From: Zeugodacus cucurbitae
Taxonomy: Eukaryota; Arthropoda; Insecta; Diptera; Tephritidae
Direction: 5' to 3'
Assembly (NCBI RefSeq): GCF_028554725.1
Contig: NC_071669.1
Location: 14,761,001-14,825,000 of the forward strand
DNA length: 64,000 nt
Position numbers and translations under genes: made by a program. This document shows positions 12,901 to 22,611 of this stretch, one piece after another. Position 1 is the stretch's first letter. Each line of letters opens with the position of its first letter. Below the pieces are notes generated by a model. That model searched no databases. It saw only the letters and a list, made by a program, of their open reading frames with translations, and had not been told where the DNA came from.

Positions 12901-14622
12901 TTTTGGCTTCCTGTTGTTGCTTAAGGTGCTTGCACTGCCAGCGAGTCTATTGCACTTTTGTCCTTTCCATCCTTTGTACATACGAGTATAATATATTCTC
13001 ATATTGTTTATTCACATGTATTTTCGCATATGGTTTCACCATAAATTTGTCTATAAAAATGTTTAGTACCGCTTTACTCTGCCACTATCACGAATATCAA
13101 TGATTTCGTCGTAAAGATTTTTTAAATTTTTAGTTTTCAGCTTGCTTTTATACTCTTATATAATGTCAGTGCTCTGGGTGCTAGTGTTTGGAAATTTTAT
13201 ATATTTCTTTTATATTTAAATGATCATGAAAAATAAGTGGAAGGGTTTGATAAACTTTATTTCCTTAAAAAAAAGAAATGAAATTAAGCGGATATGCACA
13301 AATTCGGTTGGTGAAAAGTGCTATGACTCATAGCAGAGTTCAATGTACCCACATTTAGGAGGTAAATATAAGTTATACAAGCTTTAAAAAACTCTCAAAG
13401 ATGGTGCCTTCCGTAAGATCTTACACTATCTTCCGAGAGGTGGATGATATCAGAAAACTTCTTTTCTTAAGTCTCCTGGGTTGTGATTTTGAATCCACCT
13501 TTATTAGAACGGTCTTGTGACTGATTGTTAGACACTTAAGAACAAAACTATCACTGAAACATCATTCCTAATCAGAAACAGATTTTTCGAATATCAGTTT
13601 TAAACTCAAAGCTCCACATATCTTTCTGAGATAAGCGAAGGGTTGGATAGTGCTATGTGGATCTGATATTTATATTTTGAGTTGAATCTAAATAATTTTG
13701 AATATTTTTCTGAGAACTACCCGAAAATTAATTAATATCCACGTTCTCACTTTATTGAAAAGCGGGCTGAAATTGTCTATGAAATGATAAACTTTGACTC
13801 TATTTCAGTTACTACAAAGCTTACTTAGTCTTAAGCTATTTTACACTATAAATACTTCTGTACTCTTTAAATTTAAACAGAAATTCCTCTAAAGTAATCT
13901 CCAGCAGCTTCCAGCGAAATAAATCACTAATTATGTCCTTGAAACTCCCCTAAAGCAGCTAAATCAAATCTGCTCATACAAGTAAAATTCCTTTAATCTA
14001 TACCATGTAAAGCAAACATTCTTTATTCGGGATACCAGCAAGCGAAGAAAGCAACTATTTAGTTGGACAAGAAAAAAACCAAGGATATGCTCATGAATTC
14101 CAAGCACATTCCATTGTAATGTACCATAAAGTTGAAAATATGGAAAAAATGTGAAGCTACAGGTCCTTTTTCGAGCATGAAAGGGGAAAGCAAGGAAGCT
14201 GGTCAAAGACTTTCACATATAGTCGAAAATGAAATCGAAAAGTGCGCGAAAAAAACAAGTATGTGTCTTTCGAAGAATGTTGACAGTACTTGGGTGTTGT
14301 GGCATAAAAATTGGCGGGAAATTGGACATTGTGTACAATATTGAAGTAATTTTAAGTAATAAGAAAAGAGTAAAAACATATCGTGAAGTATTCAAAATAT
14401 CGAAAAAATTTAAACCGAATAAATATGAGTCTTAATAAATAAAATGCTTTCCAATTGTTTTTATTTAGTTCGTAGATAGTAAATTTATTTTCTCTACATT
14501 AGGAAAACACTTTGCTTTGAAAAACGAAAATTCGATGAAACTATTTTCATATTTTCCACTGAAAAATCGACTGAAGATGCGCTGAAAGCTGGTTATCATT
14601 ATGTCAATAATATACTAAAATA
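9913..14622. other. Intergenic, no gene recognised
   Basis: Nearly 5 kb lacking any coding frame that I recognise. The open frames present (for example near 12424-12707 and 14132-14435) are short, Lys/Asn-rich or Phe/Leu-rich, and do not resemble known families. Confidence 0.4.
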
Positions 14623-14820
14623 TTCGAATATTGGTCATGATTAATTTAAATGCATCAGATATTTTAAGGAGAAAATTAAAAATTTCGAACATAAGTTCGA
14701 ATGTTCGAAAAATGGTTTGATTGAATTTTCAACGACAATTGAACAAAAACATATGGAAACTGACGTTCTGAGGGGAAATGCACAATTTCGAAAAATTATT
14801 CGAATGTTCGAAAATTCGAA
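14623..14820. repeat. Cluster of eight TTCGAA palindromes
   Basis: Eight TTCGAA hexamers occur in 198 bases, at 14623, 14684, 14696, 14704, 14787, 14799, 14807 and 14815. The last three are spaced exactly 8 bases apart. The 16-base word TTCGAATGTTCGAAAA occurs twice (14696 and 14799). GAAnnTTC arrangements, the dimeric core of heat-shock elements, occur at about 14698-14707, 14801-14810 and 14809-14818. The cluster ends about 960 bases upstream of the proposed start site of the apoptosis gene. Function is not known. Confidence 0.7.
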
Positions 14821-15748
14821 CATGTGTCGAATTTAAATTGAGGGGCAAAAATATTGCTGGAGAAGCAAATAAAATACTTTTACACAATTTCGAAACGAGA
14901 AAAGAGCCAAAAATAAACACATCTGAGTTGTTTTCATGAATATACGAAGAGAGAGCAGAGAACAAAAACAAATTCACTTTCTCAAAGTGGCAGCACGTGT
15001 TGCACAAGAACGTGCTCAACGTTTACTACGATAGATTACACTCAATCTACACTCAAGTGCATAGGTAACAAGTTAAATAAGTAGCGGGCAACAGATTGAG
15101 CCACCGTAGCTGAGCCAATACTGACGAAGATTTGCACCATTGGCGGTGGTAGTTGGTATGGTCATGGTGGTGTTAGTATTTGTGCTGCTAACAGCATTGG
15201 TATTGGTGAATTGGGGTGAGTTTATTTGTGGATACGGAAGTATCACAGGGATAACACCGCATGACACGTGAGTTTGTGAGCTGAGCTGAGCATAACAGCC
15301 GCATGCAACTACTTAAATGAGAGCGGCGGAGTGCGGCGTTTATGTGAACAACAGTATTGGAAATTGAAGGTACTTATGAGTAGTTGCTTGCCATGTTCAA
15401 GCGGTATGAGCATTACAATTGGTAGTGAGGTTGGGTCTTGTTGGTGATGGTGGTGGTTGGTTTCGTCAATTGATGAACACACACCCCAAATGCCAACTGT
15501 CGCATTGCCTGACAGTCACACTGTCTATTTATTTTATTGGCTCGTATTGCTTGGTTTACTGATTACATGCGAGTTGTTGGGTTTTTGAGTAGAAATTTTT
15601 GTGGGTTACAGAGCACATGTCGTACGCTACGTGCCGCAGTCGTGCGTGAACTCTACTCCGAGTCACTGTTATCGTCAAGCAGCGCGTATAGAGTGAATTG
15701 GTTAGACACCTACAGTACAAGGATTTCTATTTTACGTCAATTTTCGAG
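14821..15748 (+). promoter_or_regulatory. Upstream region of the RHG-family gene
   Basis: About 930 bases directly upstream of the core promoter with no coding signal. Two CACGTG E-boxes are visible at 14994-14999 and 15265-15270. A GGTGATGGTGGTGGTTGG-like purine/T-rich stretch lies near 15443-15460. In Drosophila the homologous genes are controlled by extensive upstream enhancers, so regulatory content is expected, but no factor can be assigned from these words alone. Confidence 0.45.
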
Positions 15749-15756
15749 TATAAATA
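15749..15756 (+). promoter_or_regulatory. TATA box (TATAAATA)
   Basis: A canonical TATAAATA lies 33 bases upstream of the proposed initiator A at 15782, within a couple of bases of the usual fly spacing. Confidence 0.75.
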
Positions 15757-15779
15757 CGTGTGCCTTTGCTGTCAGAACT

Positions 15780-15785
15780 TCAGTA
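15780..15785 (+). promoter_or_regulatory. Initiator (TCAGTA) with predicted start at 15782
   Basis: TCAGTA matches the fly initiator TCAKTY at five of six positions. Its A at 15782 is the predicted transcription start. It is in register with both the TATA box upstream and the DPE-like motif downstream. Confidence 0.65.
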
Positions 15786-15961
15786 CGACAAGCGTTACGC
15801 TGCTGAGTGGACGCATCGAGCGCTTGAAACGAAGCCAATAGGAAGTGCGTGTGTGTCTAATTTTGTGAAATAGAAAATACGAAATTTCTTACGACAAACT
15901 TTTTTCGAGTGTTGAACATTTTTTGGAAATTTTTTTTAAACTAAAAATTCAAAAACGAATC
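15782..15961 (+). other. Predicted 5' leader of the RHG-family gene
   Basis: A 180-base leader between the proposed start site and the ATG. It has no upstream ATG, so the first AUG of the transcript is the one that gives the conserved N-terminus. The sequence just before the ATG (A at -3) and G at +4 give a good initiation context. Leaders of the Drosophila homologues can support cap-independent translation; nothing in this sequence proves that here. Confidence 0.6.
15809..15813 (+). promoter_or_regulatory. Downstream promoter element (GGACG) at +28
   Basis: GGACG matches RGWYV and begins exactly at +28 relative to the proposed initiator A, the spacing required for a functional DPE. TATA, Inr and DPE together make a strong start-site prediction. 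Confidence 0.6.
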
Positions 15962-16558
15962 ATGGCTATACCGTTCTACGAGCCACGCCAGCAACACTCC
16001 ACTGAGTGTGATCAAATTGACGGACATTTTCCGCCAGCACCAAGCAGTCAGTCCGTGTCATTGCCGACGGCAAATCTTAGTGCGCCCATAGCCATAAATC
16101 AAGCGTCGGCCAGCACAAGTACAGCAGCGCCCATATTAGTAGCAAGTGCTAATGCTACACCGACGGCTTTTCCGAATGCGTCCACAACTTCGAGAAGTTC
16201 CACGGCAACAGATACAAATACTGCGTCAGCCACTTCAAGCGCGTCTTCAAGTACAATCTCTGGCACTTCCGCCGCCACAGCAACATTTTCGATTTCAACT
16301 ACTAATCCAGCCACCGCCGCTTCCTTGTCGTCCAATTCGCATTCTAATGGTTCCTCCGAAACTTCATTGCCGTCTTCAGCCGTTCCAGCGTCGGAACCGC
16401 TACCTTGGAAGCTGCTTGCTGTGGCTATGTGTAAAGCTTTAAAACAATATTATCAACAAACTGGTTCTGCAGACGTCCTCACCACCGCGGTCATCGAGAT
16501 ACTGCCCACTGCAGTAGCTGGTGGCGTACAAGAGCAGTCGTCTGCCGCCGGCAATTAG
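15962..16558 (+). CDS. skl: RHG-family pro-apoptotic protein (reaper/grim/sickle-like)
   Basis: A 198-residue single-exon protein. Its start is Met-Ala-Ile-Pro-Phe-Tyr-Glu-Pro. Once Met is removed, Ala-Ile-Pro-Phe is a canonical IAP-binding motif, which in this family docks in BIR grooves of DIAP1 and frees caspases. The open frame extends upstream to 15923 but without an ATG, so 15962 is the start. Residues about 30-147 are a Ser/Ala/Thr-rich low-complexity linker. Residues 149-164 (WKLLAVAMCKALKQYY) match the Reaper GH3 helix pattern W-[RK]-x-L-A ... L-[RK]-Q-Y, the segment used for mitochondrial targeting and IAP degradation. A second hydrophobic stretch follows at about 171-187. The only three lysines (150, 158, 161) lie in the GH3 helix. 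At 198 residues it is longer than Drosophila Reaper, Grim or Sickle. Family membership is well supported; the symbol is a best guess because the AIPF start is sickle-like while the GH3 helix is reaper-like. Confidence 0.85.
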   Translation: MAIPFYEPRQQHSTECDQIDGHFPPAPSSQSVSLPTANLSAPIAINQASASTSTAAPILVASANATPTAFPNASTTSRSSTATDTNTASATSSASSSTISGTSAATATFSISTTNPATAASLSSNSHSNGSSETSLPSSAVPASEPLPWKLLAVAMCKALKQYYQQTGSADVLTTAVIEILPTAVAGGVQEQSSAAGN

Positions 16559-16656
16559 TGAAAAGAAGTTACTACAATTTTACGTTCCTGGTCGAGTGGT
16601 CAAAGGCATTACAAGTGTCCAGTGTATTGTGTGGTAAAGCTCCGAAAAAGCGCAAT

Positions 16657-16663
16657 TGTGATT
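16657..16663 (+). promoter_or_regulatory. K-box-like site (TGTGATT) in the 3' region
   Basis: TGTGATT matches six of seven K-box bases. It lies in AAGCGCAATTGTGAT (16648-16662), a context repeated with one mismatch at 16793-16807. Confidence 0.4.
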
Positions 16664-16801
16664 ATGAGAAACTCCGAAGAATTGACGGATTCAAGAGAAA
16701 CCTTGTATGTCCGTCGGTAAAATGCTGATTTAGCGGAGCGCTCAGTAGCCATTTTATGAGAAAGCAAATTATTGCAGTGAAGTGTGAGATATAAGCGTAA
16801 T

Positions 16802-16808
16802 TGTGATA
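16802..16808 (+). promoter_or_regulatory. K-box (TGTGATA), candidate miR-2-family site
   Basis: A perfect K-box, complementary to the seed of the miR-2/6/11/13/308 microRNA family, lies 244 bases after the stop codon. Drosophila reaper, grim and sickle are established targets of this family through K-boxes in their 3' UTRs, so position and gene identity agree. Confidence 0.6.
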
Positions 16809-17232
16809 GCGTTTATGGTTTAAGTATGAAAAGTTTCATTAGAATTAGTTGAGGATTAAGGAGATTACTTAATATAAGATTAATGAAATTAAGAGATATT
16901 GAAATAGTATAATTTGTAATGCAAGTTATAAGTAATTTTTTCATATTGCAAAAAAGTTCGAAGTTCGTATAATTGCTGTCTAAGAATATAGACTCAAAAT
17001 AGTTCGTTTTCTAAATTAAAATAATTTTTCTTTTACATTGTCTCAAATTGATAGAATAGTTTGTGTTTATATGAAAGTAATTAAATTTAGAAATTTTGAT
17101 TTGTTAAATTTCGAAAGAACTGAGAAATAATTTTCAAGTATTTTGTAAATATAAAAATATTTTATACTCATCTTCATAATATTCATAAGTTTCATTTATA
17201 AGTACAAATAATTTATTCATAATTTCACAATT

Positions 17233-17238
17233 AATAAA
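17233..17238 (+). terminator. Candidate poly(A) signal AATAAA
   Basis: The first AATAAA after the apoptosis gene, about 675 bases beyond its stop codon. A second lies at 17328-17333. Choice between them cannot be made from sequence alone. Confidence 0.4.
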
Positions 17239-17377
17239 ACCAAAATATTCAAAATTAAAATTTTGTGTTTTAAAAACTTATTTTATATTAATTGGGTATT
17301 AATGAATTACTTGGTACGGATTTTCAAAATAAAGAAATTCAAAAATTTTGAGATAATTTAAATTAGTATCAAAAATA

Positions 17378-19533
17378 GCTGCAATCGCAACAGACAGCCA
17401 CGAAATACTCTACTCGACTTGCACTCCTGCTCTCTGAGAGCACTCATCAGCATCTCGATATAAGGGAACTGTGGAACGGCATCTCAAACTCACTGCGTAC
17501 CGCTGCAGCCGAAACAATTGGTTTTCGGCAACGACAAAAAACAAGCTGGTACGATGAGGAGTGCCGTCTCGCAGCGGAGAGAAAACAGACTGCCTACCTC
17601 GCAACATTGCAAACGACCACAACACGTGCGGGATGGGATAGATACCGAGAGCTGAAGAGGGAAGCGAGACGCATTTGCAGACAAAAAAAGAAAGAGGCCG
17701 AAATGCGTGAGTACGAAGAGCTTGAGAAGCTGGCAGACAGAGGGAATGCTCGAAAATTTTATGAAAAAATGAAGCGACTTAACGAAGGTTTCAAGAACGG
17801 AGCATCCTCATGTAGAGATCAAGGTGGTAATCTGGTAACCGATGTCCAGGGCATACTGGGATTATGGAGGGAACACTTCTCCGACCTGCTGAATGGCAGT
17901 GAGAGTACAACACCAGGAGATGGCGAACCCGATCCCCCAATCGATGACGATGGAACAGATGTTCCATTACCCGACCATGAAGAAATTCGAATAGCAATTA
18001 CCCGCTTGAAGAACAACAAAGCAGCGGGGGCCGATAGATTACCGGCAGAACTATTCAAATACGGCGGCGAAGAACTGATAAGGTGCATGCATCAGCTTCT
18101 TTGCAGAATATGGTCGGAAGAAAGCATGCCTGACGATTGGAATCTCAGTGTGCTCTGCCCAATCCATAAAAAGGGAGATCCCACAATCTGCGCCAATTAC
18201 CGTGGGATCAGCCTCCTAAATATCGCATACAAGGTTCTATCGAGCGTATTGTGTGAAAGACTAAAGCCCACCGTCAACAAACTGATTGGACCTTATCAGT
18301 GTGGCTTTAGACCTGGAAAATCGACAACTGACCAGATATTCACCATGCGCCAAATCTTGGAAAAGACCCGAGAAAAGAGGATCGACACACACCACCTTTT
18401 TGTCGATTTTAAAGCTGCTTTCGACAGCACGAAAAGGAGTTGCCTTTACGCCGCGATGTCTGAATTTGGTATCCCCGCAAAACTAATACGGCTGTGTAAA
18501 TTGACGTTGAGCAACACCAAAAGCTCCGTCATGATTGGGAAGGACCTCTCCGAGCCGTTCGATACCAAACGAGGTTTCAGACAAGGTGACTCACTATCGT
18601 GCGACTTCTTTAACCTGATGCTGGAAAAAATTATAAGAGCTGCAGACCTAAACCGAGAAGGTACAATCTTCTACAAGAGTGTACAGCTCCTGGCGTACGC
18701 CGATGATATTGATATCATCGGAAGCAACAACCGCGCCGTTTGTTCTGCTTTTTCCCGCATGGATAAGGAGGCGAAGCGAATGGGTCTGGAGGTGAATGAG
18801 GACAAGACGAAATATCTCCTGTCATCAAACAAACAGTCGGCGCATTCGCGTCTTGGCTCCCACGTCACTGTTGACAGTCATAACTTCGAGGTCGTAGATA
18901 ATTTCGTATACCTGGGAACCAGCATCAACAACACGAACAATGTCAGCCTCGAAATCCAGCGCAGAATAACTCTTGCCAACAGGTGCTACTTTGGACTGAG
19001 TAGGCAATTGAACAGTAAAGTCCTCTCTCGACGAACCAAAATCAAGCTCTACAAGTCGCTTATCATTCCCGTCCTGCTTTACGGTGCAGAAGCTTGGACG
19101 ATGTCAACATCAGATGAGACGACACTAGGAGTTTTCGAGAGGAAAATTTTGCGCAAGATTTATGGTCCTCAGAACATTGGCAACGGCGAATACCGCAGAC
19201 GATGGAACGATGAGCTGTACGAGTTATACGACGACATTGACATAGTTCAGCGAATAAAAAGACAGCGGCTACGCTGGCTAGGTCATGTTGTCCGAATGGA
19301 CGAAAACACTCCAGCCCTGAAAGTGTTCGATGCAGTACCCGCCGGAGGAAGCCGAGGAAGGGGAAGGCCTCCACTCCGTTGGAGGGACCAGGTGGAGAGC
19401 GACCTGGTTACACTTGGGATCTCCAACTGGCGCCGAACTGCGAAGGAGAGAGACAGGTGGCGCACTATCGTCGATGAGGCTATAACCGGCTAAACGGTTG
19501 CAACGCCAATCACATACATACATACATACATAC
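17378..19533 (+). mobile_element. 5'-truncated RTE-like non-LTR retrotransposon
   Basis: A 2156-bp insertion bounded by a perfect 10-bp target duplication ATCAAAAATA (17368-17377 and 19534-19543). It contains the 3' part of a reverse transcriptase ORF and ends in a short 3' UTR with a (CATA)n tail. Short tandem tails, a single large ORF with no RNase H seen after the RT, and severe 5' truncation are typical of RTE-clade elements; the clade is inferred. It lies in the same orientation as the apoptosis gene, about 0.8 kb downstream of its stop. The open frame and perfect duplication point to a fairly recent insertion. Confidence 0.93.
17379..19493 (+). CDS. Partial reverse transcriptase (RTE-like ORF2, no endonuclease)
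   Basis: An open frame of 704 codons runs from the truncated 5' end to TAA. It starts inside the linker between the missing apurinic endonuclease and the RT (SWYDEECRLAAER block). The RT fingers and palm begin near residue 258 (CPIHKKGDP, NYRGISLLN), palm motif A is LFVDFKAAFD with its first Asp near residue 343, and the catalytic YADD lies at 18696-18707, about residues 440-443. The C-terminal region has LLYGAEAW and RRLRWLGHVVRMDE-type blocks seen in RTE-like proteins. No RNase H domain follows. Without its own start and endonuclease it is unlikely to make a working protein; the first in-frame ATG is at 17703. Confidence 0.9.
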   Translation: MQSQQTATKYSTRLALLLSESTHQHLDIRELWNGISNSLRTAAAETIGFRQRQKTSWYDEECRLAAERKQTAYLATLQTTTTRAGWDRYRELKREARRICRQKKKEAEMREYEELEKLADRGNARKFYEKMKRLNEGFKNGASSCRDQGGNLVTDVQGILGLWREHFSDLLNGSESTTPGDGEPDPPIDDDGTDVPLPDHEEIRIAITRLKNNKAAGADRLPAELFKYGGEELIRCMHQLLCRIWSEESMPDDWNLSVLCPIHKKGDPTICANYRGISLLNIAYKVLSSVLCERLKPTVNKLIGPYQCGFRPGKSTTDQIFTMRQILEKTREKRIDTHHLFVDFKAAFDSTKRSCLYAAMSEFGIPAKLIRLCKLTLSNTKSSVMIGKDLSEPFDTKRGFRQGDSLSCDFFNLMLEKIIRAADLNREGTIFYKSVQLLAYADDIDIIGSNNRAVCSAFSRMDKEAKRMGLEVNEDKTKYLLSSNKQSAHSRLGSHVTVDSHNFEVVDNFVYLGTSINNTNNVSLEIQRRITLANRCYFGLSRQLNSKVLSRRTKIKLYKSLIIPVLLYGAEAWTMSTSDETTLGVFERKILRKIYGPQNIGNGEYRRRWNDELYELYDDIDIVQRIKRQRLRWLGHVVRMDENTPALKVFDAVPAGGSRGRGRPPLRWRDQVESDLVTLGISNWRRTAKERDRWRTIVDEAITG

Positions 19534-19596
19534 ATCAAAAATATTAATAATGAATGAAAAATTAATTATTTGGTAAGCATTTGAAAACAAAAAAAA

Positions 19597-19890
19597 AAAT
19601 AAAAATATTTGAAATAAGTTCGAAAATTTCACAATTTTTTTTTTCAAAAATAATAGAAAATATTTTTTTAACTCAAAAGCAATTAGAACATTTTTAAATA
19701 GAGGATTGAAGAAAATATTTGTTTTGGTTATTAAATTAGTAAACATTAAAAATATTCGAAATAAATTCCACAAATTTCAAAATTTTTATATTTCAAAAAT
19801 TTTAGAAAATATTTTTTAAACTAAAACCTATTAGAACATTTTTAAATAGAGAATTGAGGAAAATGTATTTTTAGTTATTAAAATAATTAA
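19597..19890. repeat. Diverged ~147-bp tandem duplication, AT-rich
   Basis: Two adjacent copies of about 147 bases (about 19597-19743 and 19744-19890). Both carry AATATTnGAAATAA, a TTCAAAAAT word, GAAAATATTTTTT and TTAGAACATTTTTAAATAGAG followed by GAATTGAGGAAAA-like sequence. Sequence left of the retrotransposon near 17305-17367 weakly resembles the start of the unit, suggesting the insertion landed in a degenerate array. Confidence 0.75.
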
Positions 19891-22599
19891 TTAATTCTTT
19901 TTAATTAAATTTTTTTTTGTCGAATTTCGAACAGTTTCACAATCTAAGAACTACAGAAATTTACTCCCAAGTACGAAATAATATAAACTTTAAGCAAACT
20001 AATGATATTTATATAATACTTATATAATTAACGAACTTTTACAAACTCTCGATGTCTATTTATATAAACTTTACATATATACTATACTATATACATATAT
20101 TGAAAAGCTATACCGTCGGAAGTAACGATTTTGAAATATAAACGAAATAATTTAGTTTAGAAAAAGAAAAAATTAAAATTTTAACTACTCTTATTATACT
20201 ATATACACAAAAATGCTTTTTATGACAAGAAAACTATTATAGAACACATCGAAGTACTAATCTACAATACTTCGGTATATTTTTGTATTTACTTTGCAGC
20301 GTAGAAAATGTCTAAATGTGTATGTGTGTGTTAATTTTATTTAACATAATATTAATATTAAAAGAGACTTAAAATTTGCATAAATATTTGCAAAAATAAT
20401 GTGCAAAAGAAAGATTGTTTAATGAGCAGAACAAAGTACAATATAAAGTAGAAATTTCACTTAACTAAATACAAACATATAGAATTTTCGATAAATTATA
20501 CATAAATAGTGGGGTATATACACATATACAATATAAATAAATAATATAATAATTATAAAATATAATATATATAACAAGAAATGAGATTTTTGAATAAATA
20601 TTAAGTTACAAATTAAATAACTTTGGTTTTTTTATTGATAATATATTTTCTACATTTTATACTCTCTTCAATTGGTTGGGCTTTGTTATTTAAGAACCAC
20701 TGCTACTTGGTGTCGCTATATAAGTGCGGATATCCATATATGATTTTATATATACCTTCCTTTCACGCCACAGAAAGGCTCCTCTGAAAGCAGTGTTGCT
20801 GAACACCAAAACTAGAAATTTTGTGTGTCATTGAATAGTGCAATATGTTTAAAATATTATTCAACAATATCAAAACAATCCGAGTAATATTCATAGAGAT
20901 ATACCCTTAGGAAGTTCCGCCCATCAGGCCACGTCAGTATGAATATAAAACTTTACACGTGCTTATCTCAAAACTCAATTCTTCAAACGATGGATACGAT
21001 TTCTCGAAAGATTTTGTTCAACTTGTGCACATGTCTTTGAAATAAAATTATCAGCTTAATGAAAGAAGGATTTTGTTATTACAACTATTTTTTTTCGAAC
21101 CAGAACACAGTGGTTCCGCCCATAGGCCAAAAATCAAAAAAAATAATCGCTCGATTTCTTATCAAAATGTATACCGAAGACCTCAAAAGAGTCGAAACTT
21201 CCTATTTGCAAACCGGGTTTTCCTAAAAATTTAACGGTACATTATGAAAATTTTTAAAGCATCCCCTTTTAGGTTTATTTTATATTATCTTTATCAGAGT
21301 CTTAAGGTAATTGAAGTCTTAATCATATCTGGGCTAAGAAAGCTTTGAAAGAAGGGTAAGTCAACTTTATTTCAATCTGTGTACTGTTTACTAGAGAAGA
21401 CATTATACGTTTTTGTTCAAATTAACATGGCTGTTGAATAACTGTGAATCAATTAACTGTATTCAATTCATTGATAATTTTCTTTTTTCCTGCATGAATT
21501 TTTTATATGACATTTTTCATATCGGTGGAATATGGAGGTTGGATGGTGGAAACGACAAATCATATTCAGCTTTATACCGCTTTTTTATATATTTTTACAA
21601 AGCCTTACTGAAAGTTTTGACGCTCCGACCATGACCATGAGAAGTACTTTAGCGCATCATCGCCATAAAAGTGCAATTACTTTGCTATGTGAGCTAAAGA
21701 ATCTAGTAGTCCGATGTGGCCTATTTTTTACTACATATTAAAAATATTTTTCTAGATTTTTGGTAAAATTATCATAGTGATATCTCAACTGGAAGTATTT
21801 ATAGACGCGCCTTCATACAAGCCGAACCAATGTGCAGAAGTAAGTTTTTTGGTTAAAATGCTGCCAAAAATTAAAATTTTAATATTTTCTGTTTTCCTTC
21901 GTTCATTAACTAGATTTATCCATGTACTATCAAAATATTTTTTTGTATTGAGTTTGGATGAACCAATGAGTTATGCTGTCCACGCGATACAACGGTATCG
22001 ATTACATCTGTTGAAAGTTATAGAACAATTAATGTTTTCTTAGGTGTTATGAGTATCTCTAGGTCGAGTTATATTAATTACGAGAAAGTGTTCTCAATTT
22101 TCTATTGATAGAAGTTCCGAATATCAATTATTCCCCAAATATTTTACAAAGTCCTCTAAGGTCATTAACATTAATATCTTGTAGTTGACATGCTTTGATT
22201 TTCTTTGTTCTTACTACTAAAAAAGTTTGAAAATTTTATTTATTCTCTCTGTTCTCGTTGAACAGAGTCTAATAAATTAGTATTTATTACTTATTAAAAT
22301 CACTATGAAAAGAGACCACGCCTTCTATTAGCTCACATATATACATATCTCCATAACTACTAAGCCCAGATATGTCAGTTTTAAGTAAAATTTCAAATCA
22401 TATAAATTATTCAACAAGCTTTATCCAATCCAATCACGCTCACTTGTCATAGAACGCCATCTAGAATCTCATCCGATTATTTTACTTTATATTACAGAAT
22501 CCATGAAAATTTCGATACACAATTCTTCCAGAATCACATTGAACATTGTCTATTCAAAATAATTAAAATTTATTCGTGCTTTTCTCTACGACGAACATA
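19891..22599. other. Intergenic, very AT-rich at first, no gene recognised
   Basis: The first 750 bases are extremely AT-rich with several AATAAA words near 20530-20610. Around 20900-21130 the word GTTCCGCCCAT occurs twice, 199 bases apart (20914 and 21113), suggesting an unrecognised repeat. The open frames at 21413-22043 are short and unrecognised. Confidence 0.4.
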
Positions 22600-22611
22600 T
22601 GGATCATATAT

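Larger units (their letters stand above)
16559..17367 (+). other. Predicted 3' region of the RHG-family gene
   Basis: AT-rich sequence following the stop codon. It carries one K-box (TGTGATA) and one near K-box and candidate AATAAA poly(A) signals at 17233-17238 and 17328-17333. The transcript could end near 17260 or run further; the retrotransposon at 17378 now follows immediately. Confidence 0.5.

Noticed and set aside
15923..15961. Extension of the RHG gene 13 codons upstream
   Set aside because: It would begin with TTG and would bury the IAP-binding motif, which must be N-terminal; the ATG at 15962 has a good context.
16099..16442. Open frames on the opposite strand and in another frame inside the RHG gene
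   Set aside because: They are shadows of the low-complexity Ser/Ala/Thr linker and give Val/Ala-rich or Leu/Pro/Arg-rich nonsense.
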